Notes: generated by a model from the letters alone, not told the origin. Counted from the first letter of the stretch, positions 50,708 through 60,837 are shown. The stretch is DNA of 64,000 bases from Serratia marcescens (GCF_029846115.1 NZ_JARVZZ010000001.1:124001-188000), one strand, 5' to 3'. Translations and numbers: made by a program.

Positions 50708-51142
50708 TTAATCCGGGTAAAACGTCTGAGACAGAATCTGCTGAGTTTCCCAGATGCCGTTTTCCGGATATACATCCAGCCCAGTTTCGGCCGTAGCGAG
50801 CGCAACGGCCTTCGACCAGACGACATCCAGCCAATCAGCATCGCTCAGTTTACCTTTTAGGCTGGGCGATTCTTTCAAGCTGTAAAGCACCTCTTTACGC
50901 TGCGCTTTAATCGTTCTCTCCCAGCTGGTTCCACGCCTGGCCGGCTGATATTTCCATTTAAGCAAATGTGCAATCAGCACCGTCATCCGGCTAGCAAGTT
51001 CCCTTTGCTCGCTCTTCCCCACGTCCTCAATCTCCTCGGCGATCTTTTCAATATCGATCTCAGACAATTTTCCGGAGCGCAAAAGAGCGGCCTGTTCATT
51101 TGCCCAGGCAACAACATCGGTTTCGTAACGTGTATGGCTCAT
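50708..51142 (-). CDS. DUF29 family protein
   Basis: A 144-residue protein of the DUF29 family: YETDVVAWANEQAALLRSGK, then DIEKIAEEIEDVGKSE and LIAHLLKWKYQP. DUF29 proteins are small, often multicopy, and occur in cyanobacteria and scattered proteobacteria; function unknown, though some have been suggested to be toxin-antitoxin or mobile-gene passengers. I start at MSHTRYETD (51142), preceded by GGAGGACGCT. It is not in the E. coli gene order, so it is an insertion between hemW and yggN. Confidence 0.82.
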   Translation of the reverse strand: MSHTRYETDVVAWANEQAALLRSGKLSEIDIEKIAEEIEDVGKSEQRELASRMTVLIAHLLKWKYQPARRGTSWERTIKAQRKEVLYSLKESPSLKGKLSDADWLDVVWSKAVALATAETGLDVYPENGIWETQQILSQTFYPD

Positions 51143-51242
51143 AGCGTCCTCCGTAAACATCCATAAATCTGTACGTAGTTTGACCAGTCTGTCAGACAAG
51201 CCTCAGAAGGTCAAAAAACATACTACCGAGAAGGTTCTTAAA

Positions 51243-51965
51243 TCACTTCAACGCCTTCAGCAGATCCTTGCGCTGGGTTTCCAGTGCGGTGACGCGGTTG
51301 CAAACGTCGCGGCCGAAGTTCTGGAAGTCCTGTTCCTGGTTGTTCCATTCGTTCTGGATCGCCTTCTGCAAGCCGCCCAGATTGCCCATGATCGCCTGCA
51401 GCGGGTTGCCGCCGCTGTTGGCGGCCTGTTTGACGCCCATCTCGTTCAGGCTGTCCTGCAGCACCCCGCCCATGCTCTGCTGCACGATGTTGCGGCCGTC
51501 CTGTTCCACCTGGTCGATCGCCTTGTGGTGGAAGGTCAGGCCGTCGCTGCGGTGTTCGATGATGCGGTTCATCTGCTGTTTCAACTGGCCGTTCAGAGTG
51601 GTCAGCCGGTTGCGCACGTTGCTGTTGCTGCCCAGCTCTTTGACGATCACTTTATCCAGCGACGAACGGGCTTTCTCAAGGTGCTGCTGCGCGCCGTCGT
51701 CGATCCACGGCAGTTGTTTGCGCAGCGCGCTCTGGTAGCTGAAGGCTTTCTGCCGCTGGCTGTCGTTCAGGCTCAGCGCCTGGCCATTGCGGATCACGTC
51801 GCCATCCGGCGAAATTTGCAGGTCGCCGCTGGCGCCTTTCACCTGCACGCTCTGCGGGCTGATGATCACATCATCCTGGGGTTTAACGCTGCATTGGTAC
51901 TCGGCGTGGGCCTGCACGGCAGTCGCCGCCAGCAGCAGTAAGGCTAACCCGGTTTTCTTCAACAT
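51243..51965 (-). CDS. yggN: DUF2884 family exported protein YggN
   Basis: A 240-residue protein with a signal peptide (MLKKTGLALLLLAATAVQAHA) and a helical mature part matching E. coli YggN (DUF2884). Its role is unknown. The position downstream of glsB and near yggL is conserved with E. coli. Spacing to glsB is 30 bases on the same strand, so they may be cotranscribed. Confidence 0.88.
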   Translation of the reverse strand: MLKKTGLALLLLAATAVQAHAEYQCSVKPQDDVIISPQSVQVKGASGDLQISPDGDVIRNGQALSLNDSQRQKAFSYQSALRKQLPWIDDGAQQHLEKARSSLDKVIVKELGSNSNVRNRLTTLNGQLKQQMNRIIEHRSDGLTFHHKAIDQVEQDGRNIVQQSMGGVLQDSLNEMGVKQAANSGGNPLQAIMGNLGGLQKAIQNEWNNQEQDFQNFGRDVCNRVTALETQRKDLLKALK

Positions 51966-51995
51966 AGCTTCTCCTGACTCCCATCCAGATTGGGA

Positions 51996-52928
51996 TTAAA
52001 AAATCGAACGACCGATACGTTGAGACAACAGTTCCAGCGCCGCAGTTCCCGCCAGCGAGTTGCCGGAAGCATCCAGCTCCGGCGACCAGACGACGATCGA
52101 CAACTCGCCCGGCACGATGGCCACGATGCCGCCGCCCACGCCGGACTTGCCCGGCATTCCCACCCGATAGGCGAATTCGCCGGCGCCGTCGTACATCCCG
52201 CTGGTCATCATCAGAGCATTGATCTGCCGGGCCTGCAGCGGGCTGATCACCGCCTCGCCGTTGAGATCGCGGCCGTGATTGGCCAGATAGACGAAGCTGC
52301 GCGCCAGCTCCACACAACTCATGCGCAGCGCGCAGTAGTGGAAATAGGTTTGCAGCACGGTGATCACGTCGTTCTCGAAGTTGCCGAACGACTTCATCAG
52401 ATAGGCGATGGCCGCATTGCGATCGGAGTGTTCAAACTCGGAGCGCGCCACCCGCAGATCATAGGCCAGGTCGTCTTCGCCGGCTAGCTGGCGCACCACC
52501 TCGAGCATGCGCTGTTTGGGGGCGCTGAGCCGGGTTTGCAGCATGTCGCACACCACCAGCGCGCCGGGGTTGATAAACGGATTGCGCGGTTTGCCCTGCT
52601 CCATCTCCAGCTGCAGCAGCGAGTTGAACGGCAGGCCGGAAGGCTCTTTGCCGACGCGCCGCCAAATCTCAGGCTCCTGATAGCGCGTCAACGCCAGCGT
52701 CAGGCTCAGCACTTTGGAGATCGACTGAATGGAGAAGCGCTCCGCGGCGTCGCCGGCCTGGAACAGTTCGCCGTCCACCGTGCAGACGGCGATCGCCAGC
52801 CGATCGGCGGGCACTTCCGCCAACGCCGGGATGTAGTCGGCCACTTTCCCCTGGCCAATCAGCGGGCGTACCTGTTGCAGGATCTCCTCCAGCAACGCGT
52901 TATCCAATGTTGTTACCACCGCGGTCAC
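51996..52928 (-). CDS. glsB: Glutaminase
   Basis: A 310-residue serine-dependent beta-lactamase-fold glutaminase that turns glutamine into glutamate and ammonia. The catalytic SISK motif (Ser66-x-x-Lys69 in the family) and the conserved [12 protein letters not shown] and GKSGVGGGI segments are present. Both YbaS- and YneH-type glutaminases have this size; I use glsB by family habit. E. coli has ansB-type asparaginase genes near this place instead. A terminator-like stem on the minus strand precedes it from yggL. Confidence 0.9.
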   Translation of the reverse strand: MTAVVTTLDNALLEEILQQVRPLIGQGKVADYIPALAEVPADRLAIAVCTVDGELFQAGDAAERFSIQSISKVLSLTLALTRYQEPEIWRRVGKEPSGLPFNSLLQLEMEQGKPRNPFINPGALVVCDMLQTRLSAPKQRMLEVVRQLAGEDDLAYDLRVARSEFEHSDRNAAIAYLMKSFGNFENDVITVLQTYFHYCALRMSCVELARSFVYLANHGRDLNGEAVISPLQARQINALMMTSGMYDGAGEFAYRVGMPGKSGVGGGIVAIVPGELSIVVWSPELDASGNSLAGTAALELLSQRIGRSIF

Positions 52929-52969
52929 ACTCCGGGCAAAACAAAGGCGCCGTTAAGGCACCTGAGATC

Positions 52970-53005
52970 AATAAAACGGCGCGGCGCGAAGCCGCGCTCA
53001 TCGGG
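52970..53005 (-). terminator. Terminator after yggL
   Basis: On the minus strand GCGCGGC-TTCGC-GCCGCGC is followed by CGTTTTATT, about 10 bases after the yggL stop. Confidence 0.8.
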
Positions 53006-53014
53006 CAAGCGCGA

Positions 53015-53341
53015 TCAATCCCACCAGATATCGAACAGATCGCTGACCTTAACGTCAGTCAGTTTGCGCGCTTCCAGCCAGTTTTTCACCAGCTCGCGCT
53101 GTTCATCGGTGCAGTGGCCAATCTTCTGCAGGCAGATCAGACCTTCCCACTGCAGGTAGCCGCTGCCGTCAAACGCCAGGCCGTTCGGCTCGATCACTTC
53201 ATCGATGAAGGTATCCAGCGTGCTGTCGATGTCTTCCACCGACGTGCCTTCGGCGAAGCGCCAGGCTACGGAGAAACCCAGCTCCTGAAATTCTTCAATG
53301 TGTAACTTTTTACGTAAACGACGACTGCGGTTCTTAGCCAT
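53015..53341 (-). CDS. yggL: YggL family 50S ribosome-associated protein
   Basis: A 108-residue protein ([23 protein letters not shown]...) of the YggL_50S_bp family. E. coli YggL is reported to bind the large ribosomal subunit. The trmB stop codon shares a base with its start (TAATG at 53341), so trmB and yggL are an operon transcribed leftward. Confidence 0.93.
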   Translation of the reverse strand: MAKNRSRRLRKKLHIEEFQELGFSVAWRFAEGTSVEDIDSTLDTFIDEVIEPNGLAFDGSGYLQWEGLICLQKIGHCTDEQRELVKNWLEARKLTDVKVSDLFDIWWD

Positions 53342-54060
53342 TATTCTTTCCTCTCAAACATCAAGTCCCAAACGCCATGTCCCAGGCGCTGGCCGCGTAA
53401 TTCAAATTTCGTCAGTGGGCGCGAATCCGGACGCGGCACGTAATCATTATCGCTGGAAAGATTACGGTAGCCTGCGACCCCGTTCATAACCTCTAACATA
53501 TGTTCCGCATAAGGTTGCCAATCGGTAGCCATGTGGAAGACGCCGCCGGTCTTCAGCTTGCGCAGCACCAGTTCGACAAACGGCGTTTGCACGATGCGGC
53601 GCTTGTTGTGACGCGCCTTGTGCCACGGATCGGGGAAGAACAGCTGCACCATGTCCAGCGAGCCGTCCGGGATCATGTTTTCCAGCACCTCAACCGCGTC
53701 GTGGCACATCACGCGCAGGTTGCTCAGCTTCGCCTCGTGGGCGTCGGCCAGGCAGGCGCCCACGCCCGGCGAGTGCACTTCGATCCCTAAAAAGTTCTGC
53801 TGCGGGTTGTTGCCCGCCATGGTCACCAGCGAGGCGCCCATGCCAAAACCGATCTCCAGCACCGTCGGCGCGTCGCGGCCGAACAGCGCGGCGAGATTGA
53901 CAGCGTCAGCCTGATACTCCACGCCCATCACCGGCCAATAGTTCTCCAGCGCGTGCTGCTGGCCTTTGGTCAGCCGCCCCTGGCGGCGGACAAAACTGCG
54001 GATACGGCGCATCGCGCGGCCGTTCTCATCAAATTCCGGGGAGATGACGTCATTAATCAT
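53341..54060 (-). CDS. trmB: tRNA (guanine46-N7)-methyltransferase
   Basis: A 239-residue TrmB that methylates G46 of tRNA. The SAM motif VLEIGFGMG, the IHVHSPGVG-type loop (IEVHSPGVG) and the [14 protein letters not shown] active site are visible. I start at [14 protein letters not shown] (54060), the family N-terminus; the frame extends to 54087. It is divergent from mutY, with which it shares a 180-base promoter region. Confidence 0.96.
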   Translation of the reverse strand: MINDVISPEFDENGRAMRRIRSFVRRQGRLTKGQQHALENYWPVMGVEYQADAVNLAALFGRDAPTVLEIGFGMGASLVTMAGNNPQQNFLGIEVHSPGVGACLADAHEAKLSNLRVMCHDAVEVLENMIPDGSLDMVQLFFPDPWHKARHNKRRIVQTPFVELVLRKLKTGGVFHMATDWQPYAEHMLEVMNGVAGYRNLSSDNDYVPRPDSRPLTKFELRGQRLGHGVWDLMFERKE

Positions 54061-54240
54061 AGTGCTTTCTGTCTGTTTGGCTGCCAATTAGGGAAACGCG
54101 CATTATGCAAAGATACATTGGTTTAGCAAGTGTTCATCTTCTGTACCCGCCGTGCGGCGTCGGAAAGTTCCGGTTTACAGCACCATGACTCTATGCTGCA
54201 ATCTCGCTTCATTTTCTGCCGGATAACGACGCTGCTCATG

Positions 54241-55338
54241 ATGCAAGCACAACAATTCGCACAGGTGGTGCTTGACTGGTATCAGCGCTACGGCCGCAAG
54301 ACCCTGCCGTGGCAGCTGGAAAAAACCGCCTATCAAGTATGGCTCTCCGAGGTGATGTTGCAACAGACCCAGGTTGCCACCGTCATTCCTTATTTTCAGC
54401 GTTTTATGGCCCGTTTTCCCAACGTGCGCGCGCTGGCGGAGGCCCCGCTCGACGAAGTGCTGCATCTGTGGACCGGGCTCGGCTATTACGCCCGCGCCCG
54501 CAACCTGCACAAGGCGGCGCAGACCATTGTCGCACAGCACGGCGGCGAGTTCCCGACAACCTTCTCAGAAATCGCCGATTTACCGGGCGTCGGCCGCTCC
54601 ACCGCCGGCGCGGTGCTGTCGTTGGCGCTGGGCCAACACTATCCGATCCTCGACGGCAACGTGAAGCGCGTGCTGGCCCGCTGCTACGCGGTGGAAGGCT
54701 GGCCTGGCAAGAAAGAGGTCGAAAACCGGCTGTGGAAAATCAGCGAAGAGGTCACCCCGGCGCAGGGCGTCGGCCAGTTCAACCAGGCGATGATGGATCT
54801 GGGCGCCATGGTCTGCACCCGCTCCAAGCCCAAGTGTGAACTCTGCCCGCTCAACGTCGGCTGCCTGTCTTACGCCAACCACAGCTGGGCCAACTACCCC
54901 GGCAAAAAACCCAAGCAGACCCTGCCGGAAAAAACCGCCTACTTCTTATTGCTGCAGCACGGCGACCGCGTGTGGCTGGAACAGCGCCCGGCGGTGGGGC
55001 TGTGGGGCGGCCTGTTCTGCTTCCCGCAGTTCAGCGCGCGCGTGGATTTGGAACTCTGGCTGCAGCAGCGCGGTCTGAAAGGCAAGCGCCTGGAACAGCT
55101 GACCGCGTTTCGCCACACGTTCAGCCATTTCCATCTCGATATCGTGCCGATGTGGCTGTCGCTCGACTCGGCGGGCAGCGGCATGGATGAGGGCGCAGGT
55201 CTCTGGTATAACTTAGCGCAGCCGCCGTCGGTCGGGCTGGCAGCGCCGGTAGATCGCCTGTTGCAACAGCTGGCGAAACAGCCCCCGATCCAACAAAACT
55301 TATATGGCGATAGCGCCATCGATGAGGAATTAGCATGA
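54241..55338 (+). CDS. mutY: Adenine DNA glycosylase MutY
   Basis: A 365-residue repair enzyme that removes adenine paired with 8-oxoguanine. The helix-hairpin-helix [18 protein letters not shown] precedes the catalytic aspartate; the [4Fe-4S] ligands are in [17 protein letters not shown]. The C-terminal MutT-like domain recognises the lesion. I start at [13 protein letters not shown] (54241); the frame begins earlier, at 54130. It overlaps yggX by 4 bases (ATGA), and mltC follows, as in E. coli. Confidence 0.97.
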   Translation: MQAQQFAQVVLDWYQRYGRKTLPWQLEKTAYQVWLSEVMLQQTQVATVIPYFQRFMARFPNVRALAEAPLDEVLHLWTGLGYYARARNLHKAAQTIVAQHGGEFPTTFSEIADLPGVGRSTAGAVLSLALGQHYPILDGNVKRVLARCYAVEGWPGKKEVENRLWKISEEVTPAQGVGQFNQAMMDLGAMVCTRSKPKCELCPLNVGCLSYANHSWANYPGKKPKQTLPEKTAYFLLLQHGDRVWLEQRPAVGLWGGLFCFPQFSARVDLELWLQQRGLKGKRLEQLTAFRHTFSHFHLDIVPMWLSLDSAGSGMDEGAGLWYNLAQPPSVGLAAPVDRLLQQLAKQPPIQQNLYGDSAIDEELA

Positions 55339-55607
55339 GCCGCACCATTTTTTGTACTTTCCTGCAGCGCGACGCCGAAGGCCAGGACTTCCAGCTTTAT
55401 CCCGGCGACGTCGGCAAGCGCATCTACAACGAGATCTCCAAGGAAGCCTGGGGCGAGTGGATGAAGAAGCAGACCATGCTGATCAACGAGAAGAAGCTGA
55501 ACATGATGAACGTGGACGACCGCAAACTGCTGGAAGAGGAAATGATCAAGTTCCTGTTCGAAGGGCACGACGTGCACATCGAAGGCTATACGCCGCCGAG
55601 CGAATAA
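55335..55607 (+). CDS. yggX: Fe(II)-trafficking protein YggX
   Basis: A 90-residue protein ([20 protein letters not shown]) that in E. coli and Salmonella protects iron-sulfur clusters from oxidation and carries Fe(II). The conserved Cys7 is present. It is translationally coupled to mutY, itself an iron-sulfur protein. Confidence 0.97.
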   Translation: MSRTIFCTFLQRDAEGQDFQLYPGDVGKRIYNEISKEAWGEWMKKQTMLINEKKLNMMNVDDRKLLEEEMIKFLFEGHDVHIEGYTPPSE

Positions 55608-55670
55608 CGCTGTTGGGGCCAGGCGCTGGCCCGCTTCAATCCTCTTATACTTCTTCCAAACGGCTTTAAG

Positions 55671-56747
55671 ATGAAGAAAATTTTAGCTTTGCTCGTAATA
55701 GCGCCTTTGCTGATCTCCTGTTCCGGCAAAAAAAGTGAAGATATCAACGAAGCCTGGATCAAAGATACCAACGGCTTCGACATTCTGATGGGCCAATTCG
55801 CCCACAATATCGAGAACATCTGGGGTCTGAACGAAGTTCTGATCGCCGGGCCGAAAGACTACGTCAAATATACCGACCAATACCAAACCCGCAGCCACAT
55901 CAACTTCGACACCGGCGCCATTACCATCGAGACCATCGCCACCACCGACCCGGCCGCGCACCTGCGCCAGGCGATCATCAGCACGCTGCTGATGGGTGAC
56001 GATCCGGGGTCCATCGACCTCTATTCCGACGCCAACGATATCCAGATCAGCAAAGAGCCGTTCCTGTACGGCCAGGTGCTGGATAACAAGGGCGCGCCGA
56101 TCCGTTGGGAATGGCGCGCGGCGCACTTCGCCGATTACCTGCTGCAGACCAAGCTGCAAAAGCGCACCTCCGGCCTGCACGTGATCTACTCGGTCACCAT
56201 CCAACTGGTGCCGAACCACCTGGACAAACGTGCGCACAAATACCTGCCGATGGTGCGCAAGGCGTCGGAAAAATACGGCGTGGACGAATCGCTGATCCTG
56301 GCTATCATGCAGACCGAATCGAGCTTCAACCCGTATGCGGTGAGCGGTTCGGACGCACTGGGCCTGATGCAGGTGGTACAGCACACCGCCGGTAAGGATG
56401 TGTTCCAGATGCGCGGCAAATGGGGCACCCCGAGCCGCAGCTACCTGTTCGATCCGGAAAACAACATCGACACCGGCACCGCCTATCTGGCTATCCTGCA
56501 GAACAACTACCTGGGCGGCATTCAGAACCCGACCTCGCGCCGCTATGCGGTGATCACCGCCTACAACGGCGGTGCAGGCAGCGTGCTGCGGGTGTTCTCC
56601 AGCGACAGAACGCGCGCGGTGGGCATCATCAACGGCATGCAGCCGGGCGACGTGTACCAAACGCTGACCACCAAGCACCCGGCCGCCGAGTCACGCCGCT
56701 ATCTGGTGAAAGTGAATACCGCGCAGAAGAGTTACCGCAGAAAGTAA
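55671..56747 (+). CDS. mltC: Membrane-bound lytic murein transglycosylase C
   Basis: A 358-residue outer-membrane lipoprotein that cuts glycan strands of peptidoglycan. The lipobox is LLISC with Cys17. An N-terminal DUF3393 domain precedes the SLT domain, whose catalytic glutamate is in [22 protein letters not shown] follows. It is the last of the mutY-yggX-mltC run and ends in a bidirectional terminator. Confidence 0.96.
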   Translation: MKKILALLVIAPLLISCSGKKSEDINEAWIKDTNGFDILMGQFAHNIENIWGLNEVLIAGPKDYVKYTDQYQTRSHINFDTGAITIETIATTDPAAHLRQAIISTLLMGDDPGSIDLYSDANDIQISKEPFLYGQVLDNKGAPIRWEWRAAHFADYLLQTKLQKRTSGLHVIYSVTIQLVPNHLDKRAHKYLPMVRKASEKYGVDESLILAIMQTESSFNPYAVSGSDALGLMQVVQHTAGKDVFQMRGKWGTPSRSYLFDPENNIDTGTAYLAILQNNYLGGIQNPTSRRYAVITAYNGGAGSVLRVFSSDRTRAVGIINGMQPGDVYQTLTTKHPAAESRRYLVKVNTAQKSYRRK

Positions 56748-56772
56748 CGCGTTCCGCGTGGATAAATGAGAA

Positions 56773-56797
56773 GGGCCGGTGCGAACCGGCCCTTTTT
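56773..56797. terminator. Bidirectional terminator mltC / speC
   Basis: GGGCCGGT-GCGA-ACCGGCCC forms a perfect 8-base-pair stem followed by TTTTT on the plus strand. Confidence 0.92.
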
Positions 56798-58963
56798 CTA
56801 TGGCTTGATCATATAGCCGAAGATGCGCTTCCAGCCGTGATCTTTTTTCTCGATGTAGACCCCCTGCAGCTCCGGCGAGAAGCCCGGCAGGCGGTTGATG
56901 CCCTCTTCCAGCGCCAGGAAATAGCGCTGCACCGCGCCGCCCCACACTTCGCCCGGCACCACGCACAGCACGCCCGGCGGGTACGGCAAGGCCCCTTCCG
57001 CCGCGATGCGCCCTTCCGCCTGGCCGATCGGCACCAGCTCGACGTTATCGCGGATAAACTCCACGTTGGCGTCCTGCGGGTTCATCACTACCGGCGGAAA
57101 ATGATCCTGGCGGAACATCTCCTTTTGCAGCTGTTTGACGTCGAAGCTGACGTACAGATCGTGCATCTCCTGGCACAGCCGGCGAATGCTGTAACCGCGG
57201 TAGCGCTGCTCGTTCTTGCGGTACACCGTCGGCAGCACCACGCTCAGCGGCGCGTCCTCTGCAACATAGCGCTCGAACTGCGCCAGCATCGCCACCAGGT
57301 GCTCCATCTTGGCCGGGTTTTCTGCCGGGGTCAGCAGGAACAGGATCGAGTTGAGATCGCACTTCTCCGGCACGATGCCGTTCTCGCGCAGGAAGTTGGC
57401 CAGAATGGTGGCCGGCACGCCAAACTCGGTGTATTGGCCGGTCGCGGCGTCGATGCCCGGCGTGGTCAGCAACAGCTTGCACGGATCCACCAAATACTGA
57501 TCCTGGGCATAGCCTTCGAAGCCGTGCCACGTTTCCCCCGGCACGAAGGTGAAGAAGCGCGCGTCGTTGGCAATAAGGTCAGTATCGTGATCCTGCCAGT
57601 CTTTGCCCGCCACCTGCAGCGGAATAAACGGCTTCAGCTGCGAACAGCGCGTGAGCAGCTGTTTGCGGGTCTCGATGCCCAGTTTGACGCAATCCATCCA
57701 CATGCGGCGCCCGGCGGGGCCGGCGTGCATCTTGGCGTTGACGTCCAGCGCGGCGAACAGCGGATAGAACGGGCTGGTCGACGCATGCAGCATGAACGCG
57801 TTGTTCAGGTGCTTGTGGTTGCAGTGGCGCTTTTGCCCTTTGATATGATCGTCTTTCTTGTGGATCTGCGAGGTCTGCGAGAACCCCGCCTGCTGTTTAT
57901 GCACCGACTGGGTGACGAAAATGCCTGGATCGTGCTCGTCCAGCTCCAGCAGCAGCGGCGAGCACTCTTTCAGCATCGGAATAAAGCCTTCGTAGCCCAC
58001 CCAGGCGGAGTCGAACAGGATGTAGTCACACAGATGGCCGATGGTGTCGATCACCTGGCGAGCGTTGTAAATCGTGCCGTCGTAGGTGCCGAGCTGAATG
58101 ATCGCCAGCCGGAACGGCCGCGCCGCCGCGGCCTTCTCCGGCGCCACTTCGCGGATCTGCTCACGCAGGTAGCGTTCGTCGAAGCAGTGCGCATCGATGC
58201 CGCCGATAAAGCCGAACGGGTTGCGGGCGGTTTCCAGGTAGACCGGCGTGGCGCCGGCCTGGATCAGCGCCCCGTGGTGGTTGGATTTGTGGTTGTTGCG
58301 ATCGAACAGCACCAGATCGCCACGGGTCAGCAGCGCATTGGTCACCACCTTATTGGCCGCCGAGGTGCCGTTGAGCACGAAGTAGGTTTTATCGGCGTTG
58401 AACACCCGCGCCGCGTGCTTTTGCGCATCCTTGGCCGAGCCTTCGTGGATCAGCAGATCGCCCAGCTTGACGTCGGCGTTGCACATATCGGAACGGAACA
58501 GGGTTTCACCGTAGAAATCGAAGAACTGCCGGCCGGCCGGGTGTTTGCGGAAGAACTCGCCGCCCTGATGCCCTGGGCAGGCGAAGGTCGAGTTTTCCAT
58601 CTCGACGTAGGTCTTCAGCGTTTTGAAGAACGGCGGCAGCAGCGCCTGCTCGTAGGCGTCGGCGGCGGCCTCCAGCTGCGCCATGTAGAACGGCTTGCTG
58701 GCGCCAGCCAGCAGCGCGAAAACCCCACTGACAAACGGCAGATAGTCCGGCGAGAGATGCTCGTCCCCTTCCACCGCCACGAAGGTCGGAATGTCGAACC
58801 CCGTCGCCTGCAAGCGCGCCAGAATGCCGGCGTTCACGTCGGCGACCGACACCACCGCCGCCGCCACGTCGGTGTAGTCCGTCTGCTCTACGCGCACGAT
58901 CTGGCGCAGCGTCTCAATGGTGGCGACCAGGCTGGCGCTGGTCGCGATTTTCAATTCTTTCAT
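56798..58963 (-). CDS. speC: Ornithine decarboxylase
   Basis: A 721-residue PLP enzyme of the large acid-induced/biosynthetic basic-amino-acid decarboxylase family, making putrescine from ornithine. The PLP lysine is in TQSVHKQQAGFSQ, and conserved segments such as CNADVKLGDLL and NGTSAANKVV match E. coli SpeC closely. The lack of potE downstream and the place between mltC and tRNA-Phe favour biosynthetic speC over inducible speF. Two adjacent ATGs (58966, 58963) are possible; I use the second. A 41-codon reading frame ends 9 bases upstream of it. Confidence 0.93.
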   Translation of the reverse strand: MKELKIATSASLVATIETLRQIVRVEQTDYTDVAAAVVSVADVNAGILARLQATGFDIPTFVAVEGDEHLSPDYLPFVSGVFALLAGASKPFYMAQLEAAADAYEQALLPPFFKTLKTYVEMENSTFACPGHQGGEFFRKHPAGRQFFDFYGETLFRSDMCNADVKLGDLLIHEGSAKDAQKHAARVFNADKTYFVLNGTSAANKVVTNALLTRGDLVLFDRNNHKSNHHGALIQAGATPVYLETARNPFGFIGGIDAHCFDERYLREQIREVAPEKAAAARPFRLAIIQLGTYDGTIYNARQVIDTIGHLCDYILFDSAWVGYEGFIPMLKECSPLLLELDEHDPGIFVTQSVHKQQAGFSQTSQIHKKDDHIKGQKRHCNHKHLNNAFMLHASTSPFYPLFAALDVNAKMHAGPAGRRMWMDCVKLGIETRKQLLTRCSQLKPFIPLQVAGKDWQDHDTDLIANDARFFTFVPGETWHGFEGYAQDQYLVDPCKLLLTTPGIDAATGQYTEFGVPATILANFLRENGIVPEKCDLNSILFLLTPAENPAKMEHLVAMLAQFERYVAEDAPLSVVLPTVYRKNEQRYRGYSIRRLCQEMHDLYVSFDVKQLQKEMFRQDHFPPVVMNPQDANVEFIRDNVELVPIGQAEGRIAAEGALPYPPGVLCVVPGEVWGGAVQRYFLALEEGINRLPGFSPELQGVYIEKKDHGWKRIFGYMIKP

Positions 58964-59667
58964 CATGCTGACTCTCAAACGGTGAAGGATGAGGGTGTGC
59001 CACCGGCACGGTAATGAGATAACGCGGTTATCCCGGTAAAGCGATACCCCGGCACGGCAGCATAAGCGGCGTGCGTGACCGGCTCATGATCGGGGATCAT
59101 CAGGCGGCTATCGGGGGAACTGGTCTTGGCAGCGTCCGACAGGCATCAGTAAAATCAGGGCCGCAGCGCTGGCTTTACGCATGCCTAACAGCGAGCATCA
59201 GGCGGCTTTACCGCATGGCCGGTAGGCGTATTCGGGCGGATGACGTGCGAAGGAAACAACGGCGGAACGGTGGCGGCGTAAGATGTCTGGTGCGCAGCAG
59301 CGCTTGAGCAACAAAACCAGTCATGCCAATAACCCTCTGGCTTATAAGAAGCGGGAACACCGTCAGGGAACGGAGAGTGCTAAAATTTGCGCAATGATTG
59401 CATGATTCGTTGCGGGGTTCAAGCAAGAATCGCCTTGATTTAATGCGCATCAATTGAACCGCAATGCATTGTTATTTAAACAAAAATATATAAAAACCCA
59501 TCTAAATACCGGTATAAATACACGTTTTATATGCATATTTATTGAGTGACGATACCCTCCCATCCCCCACTCCGCCGGGTTCGCTGCCTGAAAATAGAGC
59601 AACCGATCGGCTTTGTGACAGAAAGCGATTGACGCCATCCGGCCAATACGGTTTAATGCGCCCCGTT
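58964..59667. promoter_or_regulatory. speC leader and upstream region, no gene supported
   Basis: About 700 bases. The minus-strand leader contains short frames, including one of 41 codons (58975-59100) that stops just before speC, and one of 24 codons (MRKASAAALILLM...) ending near 59110. Neither has a good ribosome binding site. The final 280 bases are AT-rich and lead into tRNA-Phe. Confidence 0.45.
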
Positions 59668-59743
59668 GCCCGGATAGCTCAGTCGGTAGAGCAGGGGATT
59701 GAAAATCCCCGTGTCCTTGGTTCGATTCCGAGTCCGGGCACCA
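59668..59743 (+). tRNA. pheV: tRNA-Phe (anticodon GAA)
   Basis: A 76-base cloverleaf. The acceptor stem GCCCGGA pairs with TCCGGGC before ACCA; the D arm is GCTCAGTCGGTAGAGC; the anticodon stem GGGGA/TCCCC encloses GAA at 59701-59703; the T arm is GGTTCGATTCC. The encoded CCA is present. E. coli pheV lies in the same region after speC and is a frequent site of island insertion. Confidence 0.97.
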
Positions 59744-60021
59744 TATTTAGAGAACCCAGCTTATGGCTGGGTTTTTGCTTTTCAGGGACAGGACTCTCCA
59801 TCGAGCTGCGTTCGATTATTCGGCCAGAGGCCTCACCCTGCGGGCCAGCGCTAAAGCGCCGTTCAACGCGGCGCCAGCGCCGGTTGTCCGAGTCCGGTCG
59901 CCCTATTTAGAGAACCTGCCCAGAAGGCGGGTTTTTCGCTTGCTGGGGTACGGACTCTCCATCGAACTGCGTTCGATTATTCGGCCTGAGGCCTCACCCT
60001 ACGGGCCAGCGCTGAAGCGCC
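59728..60021. repeat. Tandem partial duplication of the tRNA-Phe 3' end and downstream sequence
   Basis: Unit A (59728-59860) and unit B (59888-60021), offset by about 161 bases, both start with CCGAGTCCGG from the tRNA acceptor end, continue with CTATTTAGAGAACC or its near-equivalent, a terminator stem, then GGACTCTCCATCGA, CTGCGTTCGATTATTCGGCC and GAGGCCTCACCCT, and end in AAGCGCC. Unit B has lost the tRNA body and the CCA. Confidence 0.9.
59753..59780 (+). terminator. Terminator of tRNA-Phe
   Basis: AACCCAGC-TTAT-GGCTGGGTT is followed by TTTGCTTTT, 10 bases after the CCA end. Confidence 0.9.
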
Positions 60022-60354
60022 ACCGCATCATCCGATAGGTGTGCAACTCCGCATTACAGCTGGACTCTCTCGAAAGCCCCCCAATTCCCGACTATCCGGA
60101 CGTCAAACGAGCACGCTCACATTCCGTGTTTATTGTGTGTTTTTATTGTCGAGCGGTGATGGGATACAGCTACGAATCAATAGCCATATCACTTTGTTAA
60201 ATAACAACATATTAGGAAAAAATTAGGAACATTCCGAATAAAAACGACATTGCTGTTAATTCATTCATATAAGGCTATGCTGAATTTTACCCATTGATAA
60301 GACATTTTTAACCTATTCCGCTGCCAACGCGAAATAATGGAGGATCCGACGACA
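60022..60354. promoter_or_regulatory. AT-rich upstream region of the hcp pair
   Basis: About 330 bases, clearly richer in A and T than block 2. No gene is seen. The last 100 bases should hold the promoter; TATAAGGC... near 60268 could contribute a -10, but I did not find a firm -35. GGAGGA at 60339-60344 serves the first hcp. Confidence 0.4.
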
Positions 60355-60837
60355 ATGGCAATTGATATGTATATGAAAGTTGAAGGAATGACAGGCGAGT
60401 CCCAAGACAGCAATCATAAAGGATGGACCGACGTACTTTCGTTTAACTGGGGCGCTTCACAGCCAGGAAATATGGCTGTCGGCGGTGGCGGCGGCTCCGG
60501 AAAAGTGAATTATCAAGACCTCCGTATTCAAGCGCTTATCGACAAATCTACGCCCGCCATTCTCAAATATTGTTCCAGTGGAAAACATGTCGCGAAAATA
60601 GAGCTTTCCGTATGCAAAGCGGGCGGCAACCAGGTGGAGTATTCCAAAATCGTTCTCGAAGACGTGCTGGTGACACAAACCGATTTTAATGGTGTAGGTC
60701 AAAATGATGCGATCGTGGTTGATTACGCCTTCCAGGCGTCAAAAGTCACTATGAGTTACTGGGAACAAGGCAGCAGCGGCACTAAAGGCGCGGAAAGCAA
60801 ATCTGGTTGGGATATCAAGCAGAATAAAGAGAGCTGA
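60355..60837 (+). CDS. hcp: Hcp family type VI secretion system tube protein (copy 1)
   Basis: A 160-residue Hcp: MAIDMYMKVEGMTGES, then SFNWG, VGGGGGSGKVN, KYCSSGKH and the C-terminal SGWDIKQNK. Hcp hexamers stack into the inner tube of the type VI secretion apparatus and can carry effectors in their lumen. I start at 60355, preceded by GGAGGA. No baseplate or sheath genes are in the window, so this is an orphan copy. The next gene is a paralogue about two-thirds identical by eye. Confidence 0.93.
   Translation: MAIDMYMKVEGMTGESQDSNHKGWTDVLSFNWGASQPGNMAVGGGGGSGKVNYQDLRIQALIDKSTPAILKYCSSGKHVAKIELSVCKAGGNQVEYSKIVLEDVLVTQTDFNGVGQNDAIVVDYAFQASKVTMSYWEQGSSGTKGAESKSGWDIKQNKES

Noticed and set aside
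59071..59307. 78-codon plus-strand frame upstream of tRNA-Phe
   Set aside because: No protein-like composition; lies in the speC upstream region and is not preceded by a ribosome binding site.
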